41,313 bases of DNA from JAPOQD01 sp964620555 (GCA_964620555.1 CAZUGZ010000013.1:1-41313); one strand, 5' to 3'; shown: positions 22,908 to 37,591, numbered from the stretch's first letter. Numbers and translations are program-made. The notes: a model not told the origin generated them from the sequence alone.

Positions 22908-24740
22908 ATGCGGGCTAAGGTGCTGCTGGTCGGCAGTCCCAATTCCGGCAAGAGCCTGTTGTTCAACCGCCTCACCGGATTGCTGCACAAGGTCGCCAAC
23001 TTTCCGGGTTGTACCGTGGATACCGGTGCCGGCCAATTGCGGGCTCTGCCCGAGGTCACCCTGGTGGATTTTCCCGGCACCTATTCGCTGCAACCCATTT
23101 CCGGTGAGGAAGAACTTGCCGTCGGTTACTTCAGGCAGGCCCTGGACGATCCGCTGGTCACGCATGTGCTGTGCCTGATCGATGTGACCCGGCTGGAAAA
23201 ATGCCTCTACTTCACCCTGCAGGTGATATGGGAGGCGGCGCAACGCGGCAAGCCGGTCACGGTGTTGGCCAACATGATGGACGTGTTGGAGAAGCACCGC
23301 ATCGAAGTCGACCTGGCGGGCCTGGGCCAGCGGCTCCAGGTACCCGTACTGCCGCTGTCAGCCCGTACCGGGGCGGGTGTCGAGGCCCTGGTCAGGCGCC
23401 TTGCGGATTGCGATGGCAAGCCGCCCGCAGCGGCGGCCGCCCTGCGGCCGGACCCACTGATGCGCAGCACCGCCCTGCAGCTTGCCCACCGCTTCGGCCC
23501 CAAGGGGGATATCCTGGTCCGTTCCCAGGAGCGCCTGGACGAATTTTTCCTGCACTCCTGGCGGGGCGGTCTGGCTTTCTTCACCATCATGTTTCTGCTG
23601 TTCCAGTCCATTTTTACCTGGGCGGCTCCAGCCATGGACGGGGTGGAGAAGTCGTTGGGAATGCTGTCTGACCTGGTGGTACCGGCCATCGACAACCCCA
23701 TCGTGCGCGACTTTGTCGCCGACGCACTGTTCAGCGGCATCGGCGCCTTCCTGGTGTTCGTGCCGCAGATTTTTGTGCTTACGGTGGTCATCGGCGTTCT
23801 CGAAGACTCTGGCTACATGGCCCGGGCGGCGCTGATCTGCCACCGGCCGCTGCGCTTTTTCGGCCTCACCGGCAAGAGTTTCATTCCCATGCTGTCCGGG
23901 GTGGCCTGCGCCATTCCCGCTATCTATGCGGCGCGCACCGTCGATTCCCCGAAAAAACGCCTGCTGACCTACCTGGCCATTCCGTTGATGCCCTGTTCGG
24001 CGCGGCTGCCGATCTACACCCTGCTGATTGCCGCCTTCATTCCCACCCACTACCTGCTTGGCGGTCTGCTGGGCCTGCAGGGTCTGACCCTGTTCCTGAT
24101 GTACCTGTTCGGCATGCTCTGCGGGCTGGTCGCCACCAGCCTGGCGTATCGCGGCCACCGGCAGGACTACGACGATCTCCCCTTTGTGCTGGAGATGCCG
24201 CCCTACCGGATTCCGGCCGTGCTGCCGCTGCTGCGCAATGCCTGGAACCGCTGCAAGCACTTCGTGACCAAGGCGGGCAAGATCATATTTGCGGTTACCG
24301 TACTGGTCTGGGTGCTGGGCTACTTCCCCAATTACGGCGCCGACCTCGGCGCTTCCTGGTTGGGGAACCTGGGCCGGTTTATCGAGCCGCTGTTTGCCCC
24401 GCTGGGCCTGGACTGGCGCTACGGGGTGGCGGTGCTGACGTCGTTCCTGGCCAGGGAAGTGTTTGTCGGCACCCTGGGTACCATCTTCGGCATCGAGGGC
24501 GCCGAGGACAACATGGTGCCGCTGGTCGAGCAGATCCAGGCCAGCGGCCTGGGGCTCGCCTCGGGTCTGGCGCTGCTGGTGTTCTTTGCCATCGCGCTGA
24601 TGTGTGTTTCCACCCTGGCGATTCTGGCCCGGGAAGCGCGTTCCGGCCAGTTGGTGGTCAAAATGTTCGCCGTCTACTGTGGCGTGGCCTACCTGGCTGC
24701 CCTGCTGGTCTACAATCTGGTCAGTCTGGCGGGTTTTTGA
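22908..24740 (+). CDS. feoB: FeoB, ferrous iron transporter (short form)
   Basis: FeoB moves Fe2+ across the inner membrane using a GTPase domain. The 610-residue protein has G1 GSPNSGKS (9-16), G3 DFPGT (54-58), G4 NMMD (122-125) and G5 SA (151-152), then a GDI-like spacer and a membrane core starting near residue 225. Gate-region motifs are VACAIPAIYAART and MPCSARLPIY. It is about 160 residues shorter than E. coli FeoB (about 770), and the first gate motif is VACAIPAI rather than the usual GFGCxVPAI. No feoC follows. Spacing to feoA is 64 nt. Confidence 0.93.
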   Translation: MRAKVLLVGSPNSGKSLLFNRLTGLLHKVANFPGCTVDTGAGQLRALPEVTLVDFPGTYSLQPISGEEELAVGYFRQALDDPLVTHVLCLIDVTRLEKCLYFTLQVIWEAAQRGKPVTVLANMMDVLEKHRIEVDLAGLGQRLQVPVLPLSARTGAGVEALVRRLADCDGKPPAAAAALRPDPLMRSTALQLAHRFGPKGDILVRSQERLDEFFLHSWRGGLAFFTIMFLLFQSIFTWAAPAMDGVEKSLGMLSDLVVPAIDNPIVRDFVADALFSGIGAFLVFVPQIFVLTVVIGVLEDSGYMARAALICHRPLRFFGLTGKSFIPMLSGVACAIPAIYAARTVDSPKKRLLTYLAIPLMPCSARLPIYTLLIAAFIPTHYLLGGLLGLQGLTLFLMYLFGMLCGLVATSLAYRGHRQDYDDLPFVLEMPPYRIPAVLPLLRNAWNRCKHFVTKAGKIIFAVTVLVWVLGYFPNYGADLGASWLGNLGRFIEPLFAPLGLDWRYGVAVLTSFLAREVFVGTLGTIFGIEGAEDNMVPLVEQIQASGLGLASGLALLVFFAIALMCVSTLAILAREARSGQLVVKMFAVYCGVAYLAALLVYNLVSLAGF

Positions 24741-24792
24741 GCCGGAACATCGGCCCTGTGCTATTCTGCCCCGCCAGGAATGGCGCGGGTGG

Positions 24793-24812
24793 AACTGCCT
24801 GTCGGGGCAGTT
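24793..24812. repeat. 7-bp inverted repeat before the DUF885 gene
   Basis: AACTGCC and GGCAGTT flank a 6-nt loop between feoB and the DUF885 lipoprotein gene. No T-run follows, so it is not a standard terminator; it may be a leader hairpin or the remains of a Rho-dependent end. Confidence 0.4.
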
Positions 24813-24846
24813 ATCGAAGACCCGGACCGTTTCCGAGGATGCGAGT

Positions 24847-26688
24847 ATGAATAAAACCTGGTTGCTGCCGGTTCTGGCACTGGCGCTGATGGCCTGCGGC
24901 GAGCGGGCATCGGAGCTTGCCCAGCCCGCGGCGACGGCGACCCGGCAATCCGAATCGGAACGCCTGAACCAGTGGTTTGCCGAGCGCTATGAGGAAGAGT
25001 TGCAGTTCAGCCCCATGCAGTTGACCATGCTTGGCCGCAAGGATTTGTACGACCGGATCGACGATTTCAGTGAAGCGGCCGAGGCCACCGCACTCGAGTG
25101 GAAACGTCAGAGTGTGCTGGCGATGGAGCGGGAATTTGACTACGCCGCCCTGACTGCGGAAGCCAGGACCTCCTACGATGTCTGGAAATACCAGTATGAA
25201 ATGGATGCCCGCGGGCAGCCCTTCCGCAATCACGGCTACGTGTTTGAGCAAATGGGTGGGATGCAGTCCGACCTGCCCAATTTCCTGCTCAATTTTCATC
25301 GGGTCGACGACGAGCAGGACCTACAGGACTACATCACCCGCATCGGCGGCATAGCGGCCGCCATCGACCAACTGCTGGTGCGCGTCAGGGCGGCCGCCGA
25401 ACTGGGCATTCGCCCGCCCCGGTTTGCCTATGCGGGAGCCATCGAGCAGTCACAAAAGTTGTTGCAGGGGCAACCCTTCAGTGCGGACGCCACCGGGGAC
25501 GCGCCCCTGTGGGCGGGCGCCAAGGCACAAATCGCGGCGCTGCAAGCGAAGGGCGGCATAGACGAAGCCGCGGCCCGGGGCCACCGGGAGCGGGCCAGAA
25601 CGATCCTGCTGACCGAGTTCGGCCCCAGTTACACGGCCTTGATCGAATGGCTGGAACGAGACCGGCACAACGTGCCGGAACTCGCCCATGGCGCCGGCAG
25701 CCTGCCCGACGGGGAGGCCTATTACCGCTACAAACTGGCCCAGGCCACCACCACTTCGTTGAGTGTCGACGAGGTTCACCAGATCGGCCTGGAAGAGGTA
25801 GCGCGGCTGCGGGGGGAAATCGAAAAGCTCAGGGTGGAAGTCGGATTCGCGGGTGACCTGCAGGAATTTTTTGCCTTTATCCGCAGCGATGAGCAGTTTT
25901 TCTTCCCCGACACCGATGCCGGCCGACAAGGCTATATCGACGGCGCCAGGGGATTCCTGACACAAATGGAAAGCAAACTGCCGGACTACTTCGGGCTGTT
26001 GCCCCAGGCGAAACTGGTGGTCAGGCGCGTGGAGGCCTTTCGCGAACAGGACGGTGCCCCGCAACATTACTATCCCGGCACCCCCGACGGTTCCCGGCCC
26101 GGAATCTATTACGCCCACCTGTCCGACATGAGTGCGATGCCCAGGAATCAGATGGAAGTCATCGCCTATCACGAAGGGCTGCCGGGTCATCATATGCAGA
26201 TCTCCATTGCCCAGGAGCTGGAGAGCATGCCGTTGTTCCGCACCCAGGCCCGGTTCACCGCCTACACCGAGGGTTGGGCACTGTATTCAGAGGTCCTGGC
26301 CAGGGAGATGGGCGCCTACCGGGATCCCTATTCCCGGGTCGGCCAACTGTCCTCGGAAATCTGGCGCGGCATTCGCCTGGTGGTCGATACCGGCCTCCAT
26401 GCCAGGGGCTGGAGCGAGCAACGGGCGGTGGAGTATTTCCTGGACAATTCCCCCGAGCCGAGGGAGAGCGTAGTGGCCGAAATCCGGCGCTACCTGGTTT
26501 GGCCCGCCCAGGCCACCAGCTACAAAATCGGCAAGCTGAAAATCCTGGAACTGCGGGCCGCCTCCAGGGCCCGCCTGGGGGAAGAGTTTGACATTCGCGG
26601 TTTTCACGACACCGTGCTCAACGGCGGTGCCGTCCCCCTGTCCGTACTCGAAACAAGGGTGCGGGGCTGGGTGGAGAGCGGCGGATGA
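24847..26688 (+). CDS. DUF885 family lipoprotein, predicted metallopeptidase-like
   Basis: A 613-residue secreted protein. The N-terminus MNKTWLLPVLALALMAC is a lipoprotein signal with the acylated Cys at 17, so the protein is probably membrane-anchored in the periplasm or outer membrane. The DUF885 core carries HEGLPGHH (442-449), a zincin-like motif, and YTEGWALYSE, both family hallmarks. Members are thought to be peptidases, but the substrate is unknown. The start at 24847 is chosen for the lipobox; the frame stays open far upstream inside feoB. It lies where many relatives have dapB before carA. Confidence 0.88.
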   Translation: MNKTWLLPVLALALMACGERASELAQPAATATRQSESERLNQWFAERYEEELQFSPMQLTMLGRKDLYDRIDDFSEAAEATALEWKRQSVLAMEREFDYAALTAEARTSYDVWKYQYEMDARGQPFRNHGYVFEQMGGMQSDLPNFLLNFHRVDDEQDLQDYITRIGGIAAAIDQLLVRVRAAAELGIRPPRFAYAGAIEQSQKLLQGQPFSADATGDAPLWAGAKAQIAALQAKGGIDEAAARGHRERARTILLTEFGPSYTALIEWLERDRHNVPELAHGAGSLPDGEAYYRYKLAQATTTSLSVDEVHQIGLEEVARLRGEIEKLRVEVGFAGDLQEFFAFIRSDEQFFFPDTDAGRQGYIDGARGFLTQMESKLPDYFGLLPQAKLVVRRVEAFREQDGAPQHYYPGTPDGSRPGIYYAHLSDMSAMPRNQMEVIAYHEGLPGHHMQISIAQELESMPLFRTQARFTAYTEGWALYSEVLAREMGAYRDPYSRVGQLSSEIWRGIRLVVDTGLHARGWSEQRAVEYFLDNSPEPRESVVAEIRRYLVWPAQATSYKIGKLKILELRAASRARLGEEFDIRGFHDTVLNGGAVPLSVLETRVRGWVESGG

Positions 26689-26717
26689 TTCCCCGGCGCA
26701 ACCCGCGATCCTGAGCC

Positions 26718-27864
26718 ATGTCGACGCCGATCAATTTGACCGCCCCCCGACCGGCGCTGTTGGCACTTGCCGACGGCAGCCTGTTTCGGGGCGTGTCGAT
26801 CGGTGCCGAAGGGGTCCGCGTCGGCGAAGTGGTGTTCAACACCGCCATGACCGGGTACCAGGAAATTCTCACCGACCCCTCCTACGCCAGCCAGATCGTC
26901 ACCCTGACCTACCCCCATATCGGCAACACCGGCACCAACCCCGAAGATGAGGAATCCGGTCAGGTCTGGGCCGCCGGGCTGGTAGTTCGCGACCTGCCCC
27001 TGCTGGCCAGCAATTTCCGCAGTGAACAGGGCCTGTCGGACTACCTGCGCTCGCAGCAGGTGGTGGCCATCGCCGATATCGACACCCGCCGGTTGACCCG
27101 CATCCTGCGTGACCAGGGAGCCCAGAACGGCTGTGTCATGACCACTGCCGAGCTGGATGCGGAAGCCGCCCTGGCGCAGGCGCGGAGTTTCGCCGGTCTG
27201 GCCGGCATGGACCTGGCCAGTGAGGTCAGCACCGGCAGCAGCTACACCTGGAACCAGGGCAACTGGTGCCGGGAAGGAGGCTACCCCAGCATTCCCGACC
27301 GGGATCTGCCGCACCATGTGGTGGCCTACGACTTCGGGGTCAAGCGCAATATTCTGCGGATGCTGGTGGACCGCGGCTGCCGGTTGACGGTGGTGCCGGC
27401 CCGCACCCCGGCGGCGGCGGCGCTGGCCCTGAACCCCGACGGCGTCTTTCTCTCCAACGGTCCCGGCGACCCGGAGCCCTGCGATTACGCCATTGCCGCT
27501 ATTCGGGAAATACTGGCCGCCGGTATCCCGCTATTCGGCATTTGCCTGGGTCACCAGTTGCTGGCCCTGGCCAGTGGCGCGCGCACCGTGAAGATGAAAT
27601 TCGGCCACCACGGCGCCAACCACCCGGTGCAGGACATCGAGGCCGGCACGGTGTTGATCACCAGCCAGAACCACGGTTTTGCGGTGGATGGCAAGCACCT
27701 GCCCGACTCCCTGCAGGTTACCCATGAATCCCTGTTCGACCGCAGCCTGCAGGGAATCCGACGCAAGGACAGACCCGCTTTCGGCTTCCAGGGGCATCCG
27801 GAAGCCAGCCCCGGTCCCCACGACGTGGCCCCGTTATTCGACCAGTTTGTGAGATTGATGGAAC

Positions 27865-27881
<17 letters not shown>
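26718..27881 (+). CDS. carA: Carbamoyl-phosphate synthase, small (glutaminase) subunit
   Basis: CarA releases ammonia from glutamine and channels it to CarB to make carbamoyl phosphate for pyrimidines and arginine. The 387-residue protein has the N-terminal CPSase domain (VVFNTAMTGYQEILTDPSY) and a class I amidotransferase domain with nucleophile Cys276 (FGICLGHQ) and the His-x-Glu pair in GHPEASPGPHD. Its last 17 nt overlap carB. Confidence 0.97.
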
Positions 27882-31082
<3,201 letters not shown>

Positions 31083-31086
<4 letters not shown>

Positions 31087-31559
31087 AAACTGTGCCCATG
31101 ACCGTGGCAGGCGAAGCCGCGCTGCGCGAAGAGTTGGAGCAACTCAAAAAGGAAACCCGTCCCCGCATCAGCCAGGCCATAGCCACTGCCCGGGGACACG
31201 GCGACCTCAAGGAAAACGCCGAGTACCACGCCGCCCGCGAACAGCAGGGCTTTGTCGAAGGCCGCATCCTCGAAATCGAAAACAAGCTCGCCGCCGCCCA
31301 GGTGATCGACGTCACCCGCCTGAGCAATAACGGCAGGGTAGTGTTCGGCGCCACCGTGGACCTGCTCAACGTCGAAACAGAACAGACGGTCCGCTACCAG
31401 ATCGTCGGCGAGGATGAAGCGGAGATCAGGAGCCACAAGATTTCTGTCACCTCACCCATTGCCCGGGCTCTGATCGGCAGGCAGGAAGGTGACGTGGTGG
31501 TGGTCCTTGCCCCCGCCGGTGACGTCGAGTACGAAATTGACCGGGTGCAGTATCTCTAG
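31083..31559 (+). CDS. greA: Transcription elongation factor GreA
   Basis: GreA enters the RNA polymerase secondary channel and stimulates transcript cleavage to rescue backtracked complexes. The 158-residue protein has the N-terminal coiled coil with the acidic tip GDLKENAEYHAA and the C-terminal FKBP-like domain (ISVTSPIARALIGRQEGDVV). ATG 31083 overlaps the carB stop (ATGA) and gives the exact family length. Confidence 0.97.
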
Positions 31560-31560
31560 T

Positions 31561-32202
31561 ATGCGGGCTGACAGCAGGGCCTGGCGCAAGCGGCAGCGCG
31601 ACGACCCCTACGTGGCGCGGGCACAGCGCGAGGGCTATCGCTCGCGGGCCTGCTACAAGCTGCTCGAACTGCACCGGCGCGACCACCTGTTCCGGCCCGG
31701 CATGACGGTGGTGGACCTGGGGGCCGCGGTGGGAAGCTGGTCCCAGGTAGCGCGCCGACTGGTCGGCCGTCACGGCCGGGTCATCGCCAGCGACCTGCTG
31801 CCCATGGAACCCATCGCCGGGGTCGAATTCGTGCAGGGGGATTTCACGGACCCGGATGTCTGCGAGCGAATCATCGAATCTCTTGGCGCGACCCCGGCAG
31901 ACCTTGTTATTTCCGATATGGCACCCAATATGAGTGGTGTACGGGCGCTGGACCAGCCGCGTTCCCTGTACCTGGTGGAACTGGCCCTGGAATTCGCACA
32001 GCGGGTGCTGTCTCCCGGCGGCGAATTCGTCGCCAAGGTGTTTCAGGGCGAGGGCTTTGAGCAGCTTCTGGGTGAATGCCGAACTGCCTTTGCCAGGGTG
32101 CAGTTGCGCAAACCCGCGGCTTCCCGGCCCGGTTCGCGGGAACAGTATGTAGTGGCGCGGCAACGGCGGGCACGTCCCATTGACCGCGGGCATGGAGATT
32201 AG
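31561..32202 (+). CDS. rlmE: 23S rRNA 2'-O-ribose methyltransferase RlmE (FtsJ/RrmJ)
   Basis: RlmE methylates U2552 of 23S rRNA, a late step in 50S assembly. The 213-residue protein shows the K-D-K-E set: the Lys in RACYKLLEL, the Asp in VISDMAPNMSG, the Lys in FVAKVFQGEGF and the Glu in SREQYVVA; the SAM loop is VVDLGAAVGSWSQVA, where most relatives have DLGAAPGGWSQ. The Pro-Gly to Val-Gly change is conservative but uncommon. It starts 1 nt after greA; in many relatives a yhbY gene separates the two. Confidence 0.95.
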   Translation: MRADSRAWRKRQRDDPYVARAQREGYRSRACYKLLELHRRDHLFRPGMTVVDLGAAVGSWSQVARRLVGRHGRVIASDLLPMEPIAGVEFVQGDFTDPDVCERIIESLGATPADLVISDMAPNMSGVRALDQPRSLYLVELALEFAQRVLSPGGEFVAKVFQGEGFEQLLGECRTAFARVQLRKPAASRPGSREQYVVARQRRARPIDRGHGD

Positions 32203-32279
32203 ACCGCTTCTGTAGTACATTCCAGGGTTACGCAGGGTTTGTGGAGCGGCGAACCAGACGTCCGGCAGGGGTTTTCAGC

Positions 32280-34226
<1,947 letters not shown>

Positions 34227-34246
34227 GCGACTCTCCCCTACAAATC

Positions 34247-35053
34247 ATGGGGGTGCTCAACGTCACCCCCGATTCCTTCAGCGACGGTGGTGCCCTGTAC
34301 GAGGGGGGTGTCCCGTCGCTGCGACTGTGCCTGCGGCGCGCCCGGCAGATGGTGGCCGAGGGCGCCGACATTATCGACATCGGTGGTGAATCGACTCGTC
34401 CGGGCGCGGCCGCGGTTACCCGGCAGGAGGAAATGGAGCGCGTGCTACCGGTGCTGGAAACGGTGCTGGCGGAGCTCGATGTGCGCGTTTCGGTGGATAC
34501 CAGCACACCGGAACTGATGCGGGCAGCGATTGCCGGGGGGGCCTGGATGATCAATGACGTCAGGGCGCTGCGCCGCAACGGGGCGGTGGAGGCGGTGGCG
34601 GCGAGCGAAGCGCAGGTCTGCCTGATGCACATGCAGGGTAGTCCGCGCACCATGCAGACGGCACCCGCCTACCGGCAGGTGGTGGATGAAGTCGCTGCCT
34701 TTTTGAGCGAGCGGGCACAATGCTGCGTGGCGGCCGGAATTCCAGAACACCGTATCTGGCTGGACCCGGGCTTCGGCTTCGGCAAGACCCTGCACCACAA
34801 TCTGGATTTGCTGGCGGGGCTGCCGCGGCTGCGCCAGCTCGGTTTCCCGCTGCTGGTGGGTCTGTCGCGCAAATCGATGATCGGGCAGATCGGCGGCACC
34901 GGGACTGACCGGTTGCCGGGCAGCCTCGGGCTGGCCGTGTTGGCGGCCGACCGTGGTGCCGGCATAATCAGGACTCACGATGTGGCGGAAACCGTCGCCG
35001 CGGTGGCCATGGTAACGGCCCTGCACGAGCGCGGCGAAGAGGCGATGGCATGA
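34247..35053 (+). CDS. folP: Dihydropteroate synthase
   Basis: FolP joins p-aminobenzoate with dihydropterin pyrophosphate and is the sulfonamide target. The TIM-barrel motifs are present: MGVLNVTPDSFSDGG, ADIIDIGGESTRPGA, SVDTSTPELMRAA, MINDV, LMHMQGSPRTMQ, LDPGFGFGKTLHHN, GLSRKSMIG and the closing RTHDVAET. From ATG 34247 the product is 268 residues and begins directly at strand 1, without the 15-20 residues most relatives have before it. No good Shine-Dalgarno precedes this ATG. An in-frame CTG at 34223, overlapping the ftsH stop, would add SDSPLQI and may be the real start. Confidence 0.93.
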   Translation: MGVLNVTPDSFSDGGALYEGGVPSLRLCLRRARQMVAEGADIIDIGGESTRPGAAAVTRQEEMERVLPVLETVLAELDVRVSVDTSTPELMRAAIAGGAWMINDVRALRRNGAVEAVAASEAQVCLMHMQGSPRTMQTAPAYRQVVDEVAAFLSERAQCCVAAGIPEHRIWLDPGFGFGKTLHHNLDLLAGLPRLRQLGFPLLVGLSRKSMIGQIGGTGTDRLPGSLGLAVLAADRGAGIIRTHDVAETVAAVAMVTALHERGEEAMA

Positions 35054-36390
35054 GTGGACGCTACTTTGGCACCGACGGCATTCGCGGCCGGGTTGGCCAG
35101 GCACCCATCACCCCGGATTTCATACTGAAACTGGGTTGGGCCAGCGGGCGCGTCTTTCAGCAGTCGGCAGCCGGGGCTGAATCGGGCGAACCCTGCCTGG
35201 TGATCATCGGCAAGGACACCCGCATCTCCGGTTACCTGTTTGAATCGTCGTTGGAGGCCGGTCTGGTCGCCGCCGGGGTCAATGTCTGCCTGACCGGGCC
35301 CATGCCCACACCCGCCATTGCCCTGCTGACCACTACCCAGAGGGCCCAGGGTGGGATCGTCATCAGTGCCTCCCACAACCCCTATTACGACAACGGCATC
35401 AAGTTTTTCGGCGCCGACGGGCGCAAGTTGCCCCAGGGGGTGGAACTGGCCATTGAAGAGGCGTTGGAGCAGCCGCTGGTGACCGTGGACTCCGCCGACC
35501 TGGGCAAGGTCTGGCGCCTGGATGATGCCGCCGGCCGCTACATTGAATATTGCAAATCCACGCTGCCGCGCAAATTTTCCCTGCACGGTACCCGCATCGT
35601 GATCGATTGCGCCCACGGTGCGGGCTATCACGTCGCTCCCAGCGTGTTGCGCGAGCTGGGGGCCGAGACCATCGTGCTCGGGGCCGAGCCCGATGGGTTC
35701 AATATCAACCGCGGCGTCGGCTCCACCGACCTGACTGCGCTGCAGCGGCGGGTGGTGGCGGAGGCGGCGGACCTGGGTATTGCCCTCGACGGCGATGCCG
35801 ACCGGGTCCTGTTCGTGGACCACCTTGGCGAAGCGGTGGACGGTGACCAGCTCACCTACCTCATCGCCTGCGACCAACAGGTCGAGGGCGTGGTCGGCAC
35901 CGCCATGTCCAACCTCGGTATGGAACTGGCGTTGCGGCAGCGAGGTATCGATTTTTGCCGGGCCCAGGTCGGCGACCGCCACGTTCAGGAGATGATGCAC
36001 CAGCGCGGTTGGGCGCTGGGGGGAGAATCCTCGGGCCACATCATCTGTTCGGAACTCTCCACCTGCGGCGATGGACTGGTGGCGGCCCTGCAGGTATTGA
36101 AAGCGCTGGACGAACGCGGCGAGCGACTGGCCACTGTGAAACGGGAGATGCACAAGTTTCCCCAGTGCCTGATCAACATCGAGACCGACTGCTCCTCCGC
36201 ACTGCTGGACAACCGGCAGATAGCGACCGCGGTTGCCGCGGTGGAACGAAAGCTGGGTGAGCGCGGCAGGGTGCTGCTGCGGCCCTCCGGCACCGAGCCA
36301 GTGGTCCGGGTACTGGTGGAAGGGGAACGGCCCGAGCAGGTACAGCAACTGTGCGGCGAATTGGCGCGTCGGGTGGAGGCGCTGCTGTAG
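35050..36390 (+). CDS. glmM: Phosphoglucosamine mutase
   Basis: GlmM converts glucosamine-6-phosphate to glucosamine-1-phosphate for peptidoglycan and LPS. The 446-residue protein has RYFGTDGIRGRV at the start, the phosphoserine loop ISASHNP (phosphorylated Ser108), the Mg2+ loop DGDADRV, the sugar loop GGESSGHI and the phosphate-binding RPSGTEP. ATG overlaps the folP stop by 4 nt, as is usual for folP-glmM. Confidence 0.97.
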   Translation: MSGRYFGTDGIRGRVGQAPITPDFILKLGWASGRVFQQSAAGAESGEPCLVIIGKDTRISGYLFESSLEAGLVAAGVNVCLTGPMPTPAIALLTTTQRAQGGIVISASHNPYYDNGIKFFGADGRKLPQGVELAIEEALEQPLVTVDSADLGKVWRLDDAAGRYIEYCKSTLPRKFSLHGTRIVIDCAHGAGYHVAPSVLRELGAETIVLGAEPDGFNINRGVGSTDLTALQRRVVAEAADLGIALDGDADRVLFVDHLGEAVDGDQLTYLIACDQQVEGVVGTAMSNLGMELALRQRGIDFCRAQVGDRHVQEMMHQRGWALGGESSGHIICSELSTCGDGLVAALQVLKALDERGERLATVKREMHKFPQCLINIETDCSSALLDNRQIATAVAAVERKLGERGRVLLRPSGTEPVVRVLVEGERPEQVQQLCGELARRVEALL

Positions 36391-36415
36391 CGACAGAGCA
36401 GCCAGCGTCTTTTTT
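36381..36415 (+). terminator. Possible Rho-independent terminator after glmM
   Basis: GCTGCT (36381-36386) can pair with AGCAGC (36397-36402), and a six-T run follows at 36410-36415. The stem begins inside the last glmM codons and there are 7 nt between stem and T-run, which is longer than normal, so the prediction is weak. It would mark the end of the carA-glmM run. Confidence 0.35.
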
Positions 36416-36451
36416 GTAAAATTGCGATAGGTAAATTGTGGAGCAGGTGTC

Positions 36452-37591
36452 GTGTCGCCCTTTGAAACTGATGAGCGCCGTGCGTTTCGCGAGACGATGA
36501 AGCGCTTCGTGGAAACCGAGATCAAACCCTATGCCGATGAGTGGGACGAGGCTGGCGAATTCCCCGGGGAATTGCGGGAAAAGCTCGCCGCGCTGGGCTA
36601 CTTCGGATTCGGTATCGACGAACGATACGGCGGCCTGGGATTTGATGATCTGTTCATGCGCGCCATTCATTCTGAAGAGATGGGAAAGTGCGGTGCGTAC
36701 GGTATCGTCGCGGGCCTGAGTGGGCCGATCATCTCGCTGGATCCAATCCAGAAATTTGCATCCGAAGAAATCAGGCAACGCGTCCTGCCTGAAGTCGTTG
36801 CCGGGCGTAAATCCAGCAGCCTGGCCGTTACCGAGCCGTCCGGCGGTTCCGATGTGGCCAACATGAAGACGACCGCCGTCAGGGACGGCGACGAGTTCGT
36901 CATCGACGGTTCGAAGACCTTCATCACCGGCGGGATGAAATCCCACTACTTTGTGGTGGGCGCCCGCACCGGGGGAAAGGGCCTGAACGGAATTTCCCTG
37001 TTCTTTGTCGACACGGACACACCGGGCTTTTCGCGGACCTCCATAGACCGGAAAATGGGTTGGTGGGCCTCGGACACCGCCACACTGTACTTCGAAGACT
37101 GCCGCGTACCCGCAGCCAACCTGATGGGCGAACTCAATAACGGGTTCCTGGCGATTGTCGATAACTTCAACGCGGAACGGCTGTGGATGATCGGCGCCTG
37201 CCTGGGCATGATGAAGGTCTGCCTGGACGAATCCATTGCCTATGCCCGGGAGCGCGAAACCTTTGGCAAGCCGCTGATCCGGCATCAGGTCATACGCCAC
37301 AAGATCGCGGAAATATCGGCCCGGGTTGACCATGTGGAAGCCCACCTCGGGCAGTTGTGCTGGATTGGCAATGAAGACAGGTTGCCGGCGGCGGGTGTCG
37401 CCAAGGGCAAATTCTTTGCCACCAAAGCGCTGGAATACTGCGCCAGCGAGGCCATGCAGATATTTGGCGGTGCCGGTTATCTGCGCGGCAATCCCATCGA
37501 ACGCATCTACCGCGAGGTGAAGGTGATGGCCATCGGTGGCGGCTCGGAAGAAATCATGCGCGATCTGGCGGTTTCCCAGATGGGAATTTGA
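36452..37591 (+). CDS. Acyl-CoA dehydrogenase family flavoprotein
   Basis: A 379-residue FAD enzyme that makes a 2-enoyl-CoA, probably passing electrons to ETF. Three-domain layout: helical N-domain (1-120), middle beta-domain with SSSLAVTEPSGGSDVANMKTT and ITGG, and helical C-domain with YARERETFGKPL and QIFGGAGYLRGNPIERIYRE. The usual C-terminal catalytic YEGT position is GGGS here, so Glu242 in NAERLW, where isovaleryl-CoA and long-chain enzymes keep their base, is the likely catalyst. GTG start behind GGAG (8 nt). It splits the common glmM-tpiA neighbourhood. Confidence 0.9.
   Translation: MSPFETDERRAFRETMKRFVETEIKPYADEWDEAGEFPGELREKLAALGYFGFGIDERYGGLGFDDLFMRAIHSEEMGKCGAYGIVAGLSGPIISLDPIQKFASEEIRQRVLPEVVAGRKSSSLAVTEPSGGSDVANMKTTAVRDGDEFVIDGSKTFITGGMKSHYFVVGARTGGKGLNGISLFFVDTDTPGFSRTSIDRKMGWWASDTATLYFEDCRVPAANLMGELNNGFLAIVDNFNAERLWMIGACLGMMKVCLDESIAYARERETFGKPLIRHQVIRHKIAEISARVDHVEAHLGQLCWIGNEDRLPAAGVAKGKFFATKALEYCASEAMQIFGGAGYLRGNPIERIYREVKVMAIGGGSEEIMRDLAVSQMGI

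Noticed and set aside
32241..32279. GTG 32241 as the ftsH start
   Set aside because: It would add a basic 13-residue extension before the first membrane helix and its AGGG is only 3 nt away; TTG 32280 has better spacing and fits the family length.
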